Assembly: GCA_001414485.1 (NCBI GenBank)
Contig: LLEY01000031.1
Span: 310,001 to 374,000 of the forward strand
Length of the DNA stretch: 64,000 nt
Reading direction: 5' to 3'
Source: Calycina herbarum
Lineage: Eukaryota; Ascomycota; Leotiomycetes; Helotiales; Pezizellaceae
Shown here: positions 22,549-33,611 of the stretch, in pieces
Layout: every line of letters begins with the position of its first letter
Numbering within the stretch: position 1 is the first letter of the stretch
Position numbers and translations under genes: made by a program
The notes under the pieces: generated by a model
Told to the model about the DNA's origin: nothing
Databases searched by the model: none
Seen by the model: only the letters and a program-made list of their open reading frames with translations

Positions 22549-23599
22549 GCGTGCTCAGTTGGTAGCACCAATAGATGAGATTTTGGCCGGAATCGATTGC
22601 CGCTTGGCAGAAGAGCATATATGGGAACAATATATAATGATACCCTTTGTATAAGCTCGCCGACGTCAGACACGGTGTTTGGATAATCCTGTATGATGCA
22701 GTATGACCCGCAACTTGTTCATCCCATGACAACTTGGCAAGCTGCTGTACACATCTTGAATCACGGCATTGAAGCAAGGCAAATAGAGGTAGGTGGGTGC
22801 TCCTCCGTTCGGCAAGCTCGGTTGTCGTTACTATATACATCACTATATACAGTCACTGAGCTGGATTGTCTCTTTTCAATTCCTACTGCATATAAGTAAT
22901 ACCTCAGTGGGTACTTTCTTCACACTACCTAGGTCTTTTTGTTTCCTCGGATATACCTGTATCACGCCTCAAATATGTTCGAGAAAAAGCGCTTTTCATT
23001 TCTTCAAGAACTTCTCAATCTTCGTCACCCTTCGGGCTCATTCAAAGTTGGAGCTGAGCATTCATCTGCTAGCCATATTTTCTTATATACAAAGTATTAC
23101 TCGAAATGGTTAATTCTCCCAGCCTTTCTCAGATAATATTTTTGATTACCAAATTCTGTGAAGGAAGGTGACAGTCAGATCGGCAGCATAGTAAAAACAG
23201 CTAAGTGGGACGCATAGCGTTTTTCATTTGGCCAAGCAGAACTACCAGAAGGGTGTCATGCTGCAAAAATCTTGCAAACACCGAGAGATCTCCTTTCCTT
23301 CTAGAAATACCTCCAGTTTCATTGGTTGAGATGGGGCTGACATGGGGTAGACAGCTAAATCTGGGGTCGTGGCTTGCCCAGGTGGATTGCGGGGAAATTC
23401 CGTCGAAACAACGGACATTGAACACGGCATTCTCAATTCGAAGCTGAAGAGATATAAATGGGAAGCATTTTCCGGAGGTCCTGCTGATAATTATATCCTT
23501 AAGTCCTCAAGCTTATTTCCAAAGTTTGACATTGACAACCTAATCTTCTGCAGCAACTCCGGAAAGACTGCCGAGACCTCGGTTCCGCTGTCGATCACA
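22549..23599. other. Intergenic, upstream of CYP53
   Basis: 1.05 kb between RPE1 and the first P450. The frame is open upstream of the P450 ATG, but that part has no homology-like pattern and I treat it as 5' UTR/promoter. See the TATA-like element at 23453. Confidence 0.5.
23453..23459 (+). promoter_or_regulatory. TATA-like element for CYP53 gene
   Basis: TATAAAT, 141 bp upstream of the P450 ATG at 23600, followed by a pyrimidine/adenine-rich leader. Position and sequence fit a fungal core promoter; not demonstrated. Confidence 0.4.
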
Positions 23600-25162
23600 A
23601 TGGCGGTACTTGATTTTATCCTCACTCCTTGGGCTCTCCCAGTCGCACTTGCCATCTTCTACCTCGTCCCTTATTTCACCTCCAATACAGGCATTCGAAA
23701 TGTTCCAGGACCTTTCGCAGCAAAATTCTCAAACCTATGGCTTCTCCTGCAAGCCCGGCAAGGGAAACGCTACCTGAGTGTCGATGAAGCTCACAAGAAA
23801 TATGGAAAGCTGGTCCGGATACAACCTGATCATGTCAGTGTAGCTGACGAGTCTGCAATCAATGCTATCTATGGTCATGGGAATGGATTCTTGAAGGCGT
23901 AAGTAGACCCACTGGTTCTACCTGTACAGCTGTGCTGATTGTTCTGCAGAGATTACTACGATGTCTTCGTCTCCATTACACGGGGTCTTTTCAACACAAG
24001 AGATCGTGCGGAACACACTCGGAAACGAAAGACCGTCTCCCATACCTTCTCTACGAAGAGCATCTCCCAATTCGAAGTCTATATGCATGGGAACCTCGAA
24101 ATGTTCGTGAATAAATGGGATGACCTTTCCAAGAACGCGCAAGGCGGATTTGCCAAAATCGATAGTCTGCATTGGTTCAATTACCTGGCGTTCGACATGA
24201 TTGGAGATCTTGCTTTTGGCCAGCCATTTGGCATGCTTGAGAAGGGAAAGGATATTACAGAGATTCAATTGACACCCGGAGGACCTATAACATATGCCCC
24301 GGCTGTTGAAGTGCTCAACAGGCGCGGAGAAGTTTCTGGGACGCTGGGTTGTCTTCCTGGGCTCAAGCCTTATGCCAAATACCTCCCTGATCCGTTTTTC
24401 AGTAAGGGTTTGGCGGCTGTACAAAACCTTGCTGGAATTGCAACTGCGAGAGTCGGTCAGCGTTTGGACGGCAAGCAGGATACTGAACGAGTTGATCTCC
24501 TCGCTAGACTAATGGAAGGCAAAGACGAGCACGGAAATCCAATGGGAAGACAGGAGCTCACAGCTGAGGCTCTAACACAACTCATCGCTGGCTCTGATAC
24601 TACCTCCAACACCTCATGTGCAATTCTCTACTGGGTACTCAAAACCCCTGGTGTCCTACAAAAACTCCGGAAAGAACTCGACGATGCAATCCCAGAGGAT
24701 ATTGACGTTCCCACCTTCGAAATGGTAAAAGACTTAAAATACCTCAATAACGTCATCCAAGAAACAATGCGCATCCACTCCACCTCCTCCTTAGGACTTC
24801 CCCGCATAGTCCCCCCGGGACCAGGAGTCGATATCCTCGGCCAGCACTTCCCACCCTACACAGTCCTCTCCGTCCCAGCATATACAATCCATCTTTCCGA
24901 AGAGATCTGGGGAAGTAATGCTGCAGAATTCGTTCCTGATCGGTGGGATAATTTGACGGAACGACAGAAGAATGGGTTCATCCCTTTCTCGTCTGGACCG
25001 AGGAGTTGTGTGGGGAGGAATGTTGCGGAGATGGAGTTGTTTCTTATTGTCTCGACGACTTTTAGGAGGTATGATTTTGATTTGTATCAGGATGTTTTGG
25101 AGACTAGGGAGGGGTTTTTGAGGAAACCGTTGGAGTGTATGGTTGGGATTAAGAAGAGATGA
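23600..25162 (+). CDS. bphA: Cytochrome P450, CYP53-type benzoate 4-monooxygenase
   Basis: Class II ER-bound P450 of the CYP53 family, which para-hydroxylates benzoate to 4-hydroxybenzoate, an entry step to the beta-ketoadipate pathway and a detoxification step for plant benzoates. Exons 23600-23898 and 23950-25162, intron donor GTAAGT, 503 residues. The N-terminal helix is residues 5-25. NVPGPF forms the proline hinge. CYP53-typical strings include HKKYGKLVRIQPDHVSVAD, GHGNGFLKADYYDVFVS and RGLFNTRDRAEHTRKRKT. The I-helix AGSDTTSN lies near 312-319, ExxR is Glu371/Arg374, and the heme loop FSSGPRSCVGRN has Cys453. Everything needed for catalysis is present. A second P450 follows 687 bp downstream in the same orientation. 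Confidence 0.93.
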
Positions 25163-25849
25163 GAGGACAATGGGGGTATTTTGCCTGGTATGTATATGGG
25201 TGTTTAGACTATGGCAGGCGTTGATATCTCGTGTTCTTCATTTCATGGCGATGTATCACATCTACTAAGATTCCTGATTTGCTACCGGTCTATTTTTTGA
25301 TTCTCGAACACGAATAGTGCGATTCTTCTGTCAGCGTCCTCCATTACTGCATCACCCGTATTTCATACATTTTTCTTTTTGGGGATCTCTTGTTCACGCT
25401 CTAGTAATCGGGTATACTTCGCCGAAATATGTCATCACATTCAACCACCAAACACATGCAAATATTTCTCAACAGAAAGTAGATGGAATCAAGCATCTCT
25501 CGAATGCGGGGTGGGGTTCTATTTCCAGCCACTCATATCGTCTCAATTGAAGTGTTTGAATCCTGACACGCAATTCGCGGCACAGCAATCGTATCACTCA
25601 CGCGGGAAAAACGGGATGAAGAAATGCCGCCTCTCCGTTCGTCAAATATATAGAAAGGCTGCCTGCTCTTTCCACTTCCGAAGTTCCGACTTTACAAATA
25701 TGCTCTTGTTTTTTTACTGAATTTTGCGATTACGTCGTACTTGCCTTTTTGAATATCTCAGTCGTCGATAGCCTTTCATTCTCGAAACTCTGCTGCTTTT
25801 CTCGTTTGAGCAACACATCACCTCTTGATTCTAATATATTTCGAAAGAA
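25163..25849. other. Intergenic between tandem P450 genes
   Basis: 687 bp holding the CYP53 3' end and the promoter of the second P450. TATATA at 25647-25652 lies 198 bp upstream of the second ATG. Short ORFs here lack any pattern. Confidence 0.45.
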
Positions 25850-27604
25850 ATGTTCTTCAATATTCTTCTTGCTTTGGGGGTCTACATAGCGTATAAGAGA
25901 GTCAAGCATTTCCTGGCCTGGCGTGCTCTGAAGAAATGGGGAGATGAACATGGCTGTGGGGAACCGCCTGTTTGGCGTAATGTACTCCCTGGGGGGTTGG
26001 AGAGATATAGTGTTCTGTTCACTGGAATTAAAGGTTGGTGATTCAATTTCTTCATTATATCCGAAGACTTCCTCTTTCCAAAATCTCACCTCCCTTGAAC
26101 CACATCACTAACCACCTCCCAGGCATCGATGTCCTCGAGGAGTTGATCCGAGCTCGATATACCAAAATCGGAGCCCCTACCCATCGTTTCTTCAATGTAG
26201 GAGGAACTCTCATTCACACAGCAGAGCCAGAGAATGTCCAAGCTGTCCTCGCAACCAAGTTCTCAGACTTTGAACTCGGTGCCGCGCGAACGAAGAACCT
26301 TGAGGACTTGATTGGGAATGGGATCTTCACAGCAGAAGGAGAATCCTGGTCTCACTTTAGACATCAGCTTCGTCCCCAATTCACGCGCGATCAGATCTCT
26401 GATTTGGAATCTGCAAACCGACATCTAGAAATCCTCTTCCGTGCCCTACCTTCCGAGAACGAACTGGGCTGGATTGAGGGGACGGATCTGATGCCGTTGA
26501 TCTATAGGTTTACTATGGATGCTAGTACCGAGTTTCTCTTCGGGGAGTCATCGAATAGTCAATCCAATGCTCTTCAAGCTCTCGACTCGGGGAATACAAC
26601 CGATTCTCAGAGGGAAATGGATTTCTCTGAAGCAATGTTATACGCACAAGAAACTATCATGTTTCGACTGAGATTTAAGTCTTTTTACTGGATCATCTCC
26701 CCGAAAAAGTTTAAACAGGCTTGTAAAACGGTACAAGATTTCGCAGATCGAGCGGTTGCAAAAGCGTTGGACCCGAACCAGAAACGTGCTCCCACGTTTC
26801 CAGGACAAAAACCAAAACACATATTCCTTGAGGAACTAGCAGCCCAAACGAATAATCGAATCGAAAGCAGGGACCAGGCTTTACAGCTCCTCCTCGCAGG
26901 TCGCGATACCACAGCCTCCCTCCTATCCTGGACTATCGCTCTTTTATCCCGACATCCGGAAGTCTTCACTCGCGTCCGAGAAAACATCCTCGACACCTTC
27001 GGCACCCCCTCTCAACCAAAAGAAGAAATGACCTTCTCCTCGCTAAAATCCTGTAAAGAGCTACAATACCTCTTCTACGAAACTCTCCGTCTCTACCCCA
27101 TCGTTCCAATGAATAGCCGAAAGGCGATTAGGAATACCATCTTACCGACCGGTGGTGGGAAAAGTGGGAAGTTACCGGTGGCGGTTATGAAGGGGGAAAG
27201 TGTGGCTTATAGTACTTATGTGCTGCATCGTCGTCATGATATTTGGGGCGCGGATGCGGATGAGTTTAAACCCGAACGGTGGACGGGGAGGAAGTTGGGG
27301 TGGGAGTATATTCCTTTTAGTGGGGGCGCGAGGGTTTGTATTGGTCGTGAGTTTTCCCTTTTTTTTCTTCTTGTCATTCCCTCCTCTTTCTTGTCTTTTA
27401 GTCGTGGTTTTCGGGATGCTAATTGGGGAAATAGAACAATACGCCATGAACGAGGCGAGTTTCGTTATTGCTCGGTTGCTTCAACGGTATGATAAGATTG
27501 AGAATATTGATCCTCTGCCGTTGAGGAAGGAGATTGCTATGATTCTCAATCTTGGGAATGGGGTGAAGGTTAAGATGCACAGAGCTGCGGAGGGGGTGAA
27601 CTGA
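25850..27604 (+). CDS. Cytochrome P450, CYP52-like alkane/fatty-acid hydroxylase type
   Basis: Exons 25850-26033, 26123-27346 and 27435-27604 give 525 residues. The last donor is GTGAGT at 27347, which restores CIGQQYAMNEASFVIARLL across the join. The N-terminus is a membrane helix followed by ALKKWGDEHGCGEPPVWRN, typical of CYP52 and its relatives, which omega-hydroxylate alkanes or fatty acids at the ER. GIFTAEGESWSHFRHQLRPQ is the C-helix region, AGRDTTASLLSW the I-helix (about 320-331), ETLRLYPIVPMNSR holds ExxR (Glu381/Arg384), FKPERW is the PERF-type motif, and FSGGARVCIG carries heme Cys467. The heme loop has Gly-Ala where Gly-Pro is usual. Subfamily and substrate are inferred from sequence character only. 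Confidence 0.85.
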
Positions 27605-28173
27605 AAATGTCGAAAGAGAGGAGTTGGGATGGGATGATATAGGATGGGAGTAGCAATGAGATATAAGAAGTTAGTTTGGGATGAGGAGGAATTGTGAAAG
27701 GTGTGACTAGTAATAAAACGTGAGCTCGTTTTTTGCTGCGGGAAACTTAATAAATTAAATAAGCAAGATACCATACTCAACTCTCATTGCGTGGTATTTT
27801 AGGAACTATTCTAGGAGAATGGGGTTGTTTGAATGGTCGGATGTTTACTTATGCGGTGAACGAGTAGAAACCCAATCAACCCGTTGAATCCAAGTGCTTC
27901 GGAGACAGAGTTACTTGAAATTCCCGGGAGTTTCATCCCGAGTCTGCACTTGAAAGACTTGTCATATTTTCGCTTTCTAGGAAATTCCTTGTGAAGGGGA
28001 TATTCAACTAGGCTTGATGGTGAATTTCAAAGAGCTCAAGAACAGGCAACACAAAGACGACATCGTAACACGAATTCGAGTTGAAGTAACCCACCTTCAT
28101 AAAAATACAATGATCTCACTTGTGGCAGAACTTTGACAGAGGCTTTTGACTTCTTACATAAACCTAGAATTGT
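27605..28173. other. Convergent intergenic region
   Basis: 3' flanks of the second P450 (+) and of the class V aminotransferase (-). No gene or repeat recognised. Confidence 0.55.
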
Positions 28174-29576
28174 TTAGTTCTTCCCAAGTACTTGATCGAA
28201 CAATCCAAGTAACAACTTCACTTCATCCACTATCACAAATTAGCAAAGTCCCCAAACCAAGAGCGGAAGAAGAGACTTACAAGTATTATAATGCACCATA
28301 CTGACTCTGACAACCCCATCCTTCCCCAGCCCAAGCACATCCTCTAACAACCTGACACTATAAAATCCTCCCCATCTAATACCCATCGTCCCTTTACTCA
28401 ACTCATCCACCTTCTCCACAAAATCCTGACTCTTGCTACCTTTTACGATAAAACTGACAGTAGCAACTCTCTTTTTTGGATCCGCATCTTTCTCGCCACA
28501 AATCGTGATCTCTGGGCGGGCGTTAAGGTAGTTTAAAAGCGTGCTTTGCAGTTCAAACTCGTGTTTCTCAATTAAAGCCCAGGATTCCGTTGGGTTGGGA
28601 CCGAAATATGAGAGTACAGAGGGAAGTGAGGAGACTAATTCGTAGGAGGCGCCTGCTAGACCTAGTTTATCTTGGAGTGTGGATGAGGGGTTGAAGAAAT
28701 GGCCTAGGGATTTGATGGCTGAGAGTCCTTTTGGGGAGGCGTATAGCATGGACATGTGGGGACCGTAGACCTTGTTTTTTTGTCAATATATGTTAAGAAT
28801 GGGAAAGGGAGAGTTACCTTGTACCAAGAAAAACAGTAGAAATCTGCCCCAACATCTTTGACATCGATTTGTCGATGTGGTGCATATGCCACAGCATCGA
28901 CACATAATAAAGCTCCGGGAATTGTATGAACTACCTCTGCAATGGCTTTGATATCATGGATTGTTCCCAGAATGTTGGAGGCGTGGGTACACGTGACAAG
29001 AGCTGTCTTTTCCGAAAGTAATTCTTTTAACTCTTCAGCGAGAAGCTTGGGATTCTCTTTCGTCTTTGGTTTCCACCATTTTAGGGTGTAGTTTCGACGG
29101 GAGGCGAGGTCTACCCAGGATGCGATGTTGGATTCGTGGTCGATGGATGAACAGATTATCTCTGAGCCTTCGGGGGGGTCGAAGGCTGCGGAAAGATTGC
29201 GGAATAATTGTGTTGTTGAGGAGCCAAGGACTGAAGATAGTTAGCATTTTATGGGAGACGGGGATGAGAGAGAGAGCTTGCCGATATTATCCGTTGATGC
29301 ATTGATGTATTTTGCTGCTGCTTCGTAGCCAGCTGAGTAAAGTGAGGTAGACTTTTCACCAACGTTGTAAGAAGCTCCCAGTTGAACATTGGTTTGAGTT
29401 AGATATCCACAGATTCTGGCAATTCGTCAGAATGTACTCAGAGACTATTCTCGATCAACTTACGAATCAATGACGCTTCCCAGGGCTTGACTTCCTCCTG
29501 CATTGTCAAAAAACACTTGTTCTTGCTTCAGTGCGGGGAAAGCTTCCCTGGCACTTGCAATACTGAAGGCTCCCAT
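28174..29576 (-). CDS. Class V aminotransferase / cysteine desulfurase-like PLP enzyme
   Basis: Fold-type I PLP enzyme of the NifS/Csd superfamily (subfamily resembling VC1184-type proteins). Begins MGAFSIASAREAFPALKQEQ at 29574-29576. Five introns restore a continuous frame, ending HYNTLDEVKLLLGLFDQVLG at 28174. Landmarks: FFDNAGGSQAL, NVGEKSTSLYSAGYEAA, IICSSIDHESNIASWVDLA, VTCTHASNILGTIHDIK, CVDAVAYAPHRQIDV (PLP-pyridine Asp) and DFYCFSWYKVYGPHMSML, whose Lys is the Schiff-base lysine and lies at an exon boundary. RWGGFYSVRLLE and VRVSMVHYNT close the small domain. No catalytic loop Cys was recognised in the expected C-terminal position, so true sulfur mobilisation is uncertain and another substrate is plausible. 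Divergent from the OFD1 gene. Confidence 0.87.
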
Positions 29577-30375
29577 GGTTGCTTTTTCTATCAGTTTTTG
29601 AGAGATGAAATATGGACGTCAAAGATGTAATGCTTCTAGAACAAATGGAATGGAGGAAAGCTTATATCGTGAGGTTTCTCAGAAATGGGGTTCCCAACTT
29701 AGGCTACATTAGAAAGTACAGCTCTTATCCACTTCGTACCTTCTCCCTAATCGCGATCGGGCAAGTCGTCACCAGCCTCCGCAAAAGAAGATTCAGCGCA
29801 ATCAGTACCCGGCCAACCAAATATAGAAGCATCGCCAAGACATGCTGCAATCATTGCTATTCACGAAGTCTTCCTTGAATCCCTCATTGTCACTTGACAA
29901 TGTTTTTCCATCTAAAAGCAGAACTGCCGAATCTTGGACCATGCTTCCAAATACACAGGAGATACCAGATGTTTGCTAACCCTTTCTGACACAACACCGT
30001 CTGTTGAAGCAGTGTGTGGATGGTTTTCAGACCCCTCAATGCATGAAAAGGGGGGAGGTGCTCGATGATACACCACCAGGACCCCAAAGAATTTCCTTGG
30101 TCGACGAAGAATAGAGAAGCGCTTACACGCATATCGCGGTTAGGAAGTTATAATAAGGTAACGATATGTGCCAGTGAATTGTCTTGCATTTATGCGCCCC
30201 TATTCAATTGAATCCGCCATCATATGCAATGACCCTTTAGCTTAAGGCGGTGAACATGGCTAGAGGCAGAAAATTTCCAACCAACAACCAACTGAGCTGA
30301 TTTCCCACACCATTTGCGAAACCATTCTTTTCCATTTTTTCACCCCAAATTATTGTCAATTTGTAGGTATTCAAG
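29577..30375. promoter_or_regulatory. Divergent intergenic region, aminotransferase (-) / OFD1 (+)
   Basis: 799 bp between two outward-facing starts. Contains a few short ORFs without pattern. No specific element identified. Confidence 0.4.
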
Positions 30376-32430
30376 ATGAAGAGAAAGGCAGAATCTCAAT
30401 CGGAAGGCCGTAATGACAAAAGCATCCTCAAAAAGCGCGCAAAGACTGGTAGGCAGTTTATTCTCTTCCCCACCCACACTCCCCCGCACATACTGATGTT
30501 TGTCACAGTACTCTCCGAGGAAGAAGTGCAAAAGAGTTTCCGAAAGGGCCTTTTCGACAAGGATGTCCTCAAGAAATACACGAAATCTTATGCTAAATCC
30601 GAACCCTACAAACACAGTGTAATCGACACTTTGATCGACGATAAACTCCTACGTGCTGTCCGCAACGAAATCCGCGACAATGTTGAGTTTACTCCCAAGG
30701 AAACAGACATCTACAAGATCCACCAATCTGGGGATCTCGCCAATTTGGATGGTTTGGATGATGGGGCTCTCGAGAAGTTACCTTCCCTCCTCAAATTGAG
30801 AGACGCCATGTATTCCTCTTCTTTCCGAAAATACGTCGCAGCGATTACTGGATCGGGTGAATTGAGTGGAAGGAAGACGGATATGGCAATCAACATCTAT
30901 ACACCTGGCTGCCACTTGTTATGCCATGACGATGTGATTGGAAGTCGACGGGTCAGCTACATTTTATACTTGACGGATCCAGATCTCCCCTGGAAGGAAG
31001 AATGGGGCGGTGCATTACGACTATTTCCCACAACGACCTTCGAGGACGAGAAGGGCGAGAAGACTGTGACTCCAAGTCCTGATTTCACGAAGTCTATACC
31101 ACCAGCATGGAACCAATTGAGTTTCTTCGCCGTCCAACCTGGAGAGAGTTTCCACGATGTCGAGGAAGTCTATCATGCCGAAAGCAAAGAGCAGTTGGAG
31201 AAAGATGGTGGTCGAATTCGGATGGCTATTAGTGGTTGGTTTCATATTCCGCAGATTGGGGAAGAGGGATATGTCAAGGGCGCTGAGGAGAAATGGGGCA
31301 AGAATAGCAGCTTGATGCAATTGCAAGGAAACCCTGATGCATACGACTTCCCGAAAGCATTGCCTGTCGAAGTCCAAGTCCCTGAGAAAGATAGCCAGGA
31401 GAGTCAGGAGAGCACCTTTGAGGAAGGTGATCTCGACTTTTTACTCAAGTATATGGCACCAACATACTTGACACCCGATACCCTGGAACAGGTTGCAGCA
31501 CAAGTTATGGAAATGTCGAGTGTTACGCTCCCCGATTTATTATCTAAGAAGTTCTCGGAGAAGGTTCGCCAATATATCGAAGCCCAGGAGAAGTCGTCGT
31601 TACCAAGTAGCAGCGAAGAAATCGAGAAAGGATCTTGGAAAGTTGCGAAACCGCCACACAAACATCGATTCTTATATCAACAACCCAAATCTGCGACACC
31701 AGAAAAATCAAAGAAAGGTTCTCCCAAAGAACTTACTCCAATTGAAGAGCTACTCGAAGTCTTCTTGCCCAGTCCACAGTTCCGGAAATGGCTCGAGTTA
31801 GCTACACAATGTGAAATCACGAAACACGACGTTATTGCACGAAGATTTCGGAAGGGCATGGATTATGCTCTTGCAACGAGTCATGAGGGAGAAGCACGAC
31901 TGGAGTTGTGCTTGGGGTTGACTCCAACTCCAGGTTGGGGCGACGATGAGGATAGCGATGAGGAGGAGGAGGAGGAGGAAATTCCGGCTGAGAAGTCAAA
32001 AAGCAAGAAAAATGGAAAGTCGAAGCAAAAAGTGGAACCTGCCAAGGAGAAGGTTGAGAAGAAAGAGAAAGAGGAAGAAGCAGATGTTGGTGGTCACGAA
32101 GTTTTTATGGCAGGTGACGATGACGAAGCCGATGAAGATGCAGCTGTCTACAAAGCTTCTTCTGAGGCGGAAGATGACAATGTTCTGTTTACCATGCCGG
32201 CCTCCTGGAACAAGATGAGCATTGTTCTACGAGATAGCGGTGTTTTGAAATTCGTCAAATACGTCAGCAGAAACGCAAAGGGGGATAGATGGGATATTAG
32301 CGGAGTCTTTGACATCAACGAACCAGAGGAGGAGGAAGAGGATAGTCAAGAAACCGCCGTGACTTTGGAAGATAGTGAGGAGGAAGTATTCCAAGGATTT
32401 CCGGACTCATCTGATAGCGACTCGGATTGA
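30376..32430 (+). CDS. TPA1: Prolyl 3,4-dihydroxylase / 2-oxoglutarate dioxygenase (Tpa1/Ofd1/OGFOD1)
   Basis: Fe(II)/2-oxoglutarate oxygenase that hydroxylates Pro in ribosomal protein uS12. In yeasts it also influences translation termination and oxygen-dependent Sre1 turnover; nuclear/cytoplasmic. A 60-bp intron (30449-30508, donor GTAGGC) is in frame, so the protein is 664 residues spliced or 684 unspliced. Residues below are spliced numbering. A basic N-terminus (KRKAESQ...KKRAK) suggests a nuclear signal. The catalytic domain has CHDDV (His164, Asp166), RVSYILYLTD, WNQLSFFAVQPGESFHDVEEV (His240) and RMAISGWFH (2-oxoglutarate-binding Arg). A degenerate second oxygenase domain spans about 350-660, interrupted by long Glu/Lys-rich stretches. 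The catalytic HxD...H set is intact. Confidence 0.95.
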   Translation: MKRKAESQSEGRNDKSILKKRAKTGRQFILFPTHTPPHILMFVTVLSEEEVQKSFRKGLFDKDVLKKYTKSYAKSEPYKHSVIDTLIDDKLLRAVRNEIRDNVEFTPKETDIYKIHQSGDLANLDGLDDGALEKLPSLLKLRDAMYSSSFRKYVAAITGSGELSGRKTDMAINIYTPGCHLLCHDDVIGSRRVSYILYLTDPDLPWKEEWGGALRLFPTTTFEDEKGEKTVTPSPDFTKSIPPAWNQLSFFAVQPGESFHDVEEVYHAESKEQLEKDGGRIRMAISGWFHIPQIGEEGYVKGAEEKWGKNSSLMQLQGNPDAYDFPKALPVEVQVPEKDSQESQESTFEEGDLDFLLKYMAPTYLTPDTLEQVAAQVMEMSSVTLPDLLSKKFSEKVRQYIEAQEKSSLPSSSEEIEKGSWKVAKPPHKHRFLYQQPKSATPEKSKKGSPKELTPIEELLEVFLPSPQFRKWLELATQCEITKHDVIARRFRKGMDYALATSHEGEARLELCLGLTPTPGWGDDEDSDEEEEEEEIPAEKSKSKKNGKSKQKVEPAKEKVEKKEKEEEADVGGHEVFMAGDDDEADEDAAVYKASSEAEDDNVLFTMPASWNKMSIVLRDSGVLKFVKYVSRNAKGDRWDISGVFDINEPEEEEEDSQETAVTLEDSEEEVFQGFPDSSDSDSD

Positions 32431-33611
32431 GGTGTCAGACTCCTCTTTTCCCTACAAGTTGACGGCCACCCAATGTTTTCCTGATCGGTGGTAGCATTTA
32501 GGTTATACTGAGAAATCGGTTACGTCCGTGGGAGGGCGACTTTCTATGAGTACTATCACAAACGGATGTTCATGGATATATATAGCTACGTTGGACTAAA
32601 AAATGGGGTTTCTGATGAGTGTGGAAATCCATTTGGCCATCATTTACCACATCTTTTGTTACAGCCATATTACGAATTTATGACATACTAAAATCAAAGC
32701 TGTCGGAGCGATTATTGTATTATTGTATGTGTCTTTTCCTCCTCTCCCTTCTCCTTGCAGCTCAGTTGCGAAATATTTATTTTCTACTGGTACAAACTAT
32801 CCCCTGCTTCCCCCCGCCATTTGCCCCACGATTGAGTGACGACATGGATGTGAGATGCGGGGGAAAGGAGGAAATATTCCGACGTCTTGAAGGTAGTTAA
32901 AACAAGCTCCAAATCCCAAGTCCGGAAAGTTTGTTAACATGACAATTAATAATTAAGCACTCTAGTGTACTGTCTAGTTGTACGAGTACACCGTTCCTCT
33001 TTGGAAATGGTGGGGAATAATGAAGTGACAGCTTATCCAATTTCCAATACCTAACAATCCAAGTAGATCATTAGGTCGTCGGACTTTCCCTTCGTGTACA
33101 AGTTTCTATTTCCCGCTATTTGATTTTTTATACCTTCCTTCTCTATTGATCGTCTGACTTCGTGGTGTCAAAGTCGGGATTACCTCTTTAGGACGACACC
33201 AAAAAGCGGGGGAAGACCACCTCGGTTTTACACATTGATGCACCATTTATGTTACATCTCGAAAGCCACAGGCGCTAAACACATCATGTATTCCGTCGCG
33301 GAAGTCATTCCAGGTTGCAGTATAAAGAGCGCGTCACCTGAGACACTTAGGTAGGCAGATTTCCATTTCTGATCATCTACTGGGTCTTCCTGTTGATGAG
33401 CCGTGTTGCGATCTCCATCAAATCACCGCCTTCACTCAGCCTCCTGACGACATCTGACCAGGCGAACCTTTCTTTGTGCTTCACTACGGAACTTTATTTT
33501 TGCTATAACCTCTCTTCAAATTCTCTACTACACCATTGACTCTACATCCTCACGAGGCACCTAATCCACAATCAAATCACCTATTACCACCAACCCCTCA
33601 AACCACCCAAA
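32431..33611. other. Intergenic, nothing recognised
   Basis: 1.2 kb between two same-strand genes. 33380-33611 is pyrimidine/CA-rich and is probably the leader of the next gene. No ORF with pattern, no repeat unit. Confidence 0.5.

Noticed and set aside
23600..29576. Secondary-metabolite gene cluster around the two P450s
   Set aside because: No backbone synthase, transferase, transporter or pathway regulator is present; neighbours are RPE1 and OFD1.
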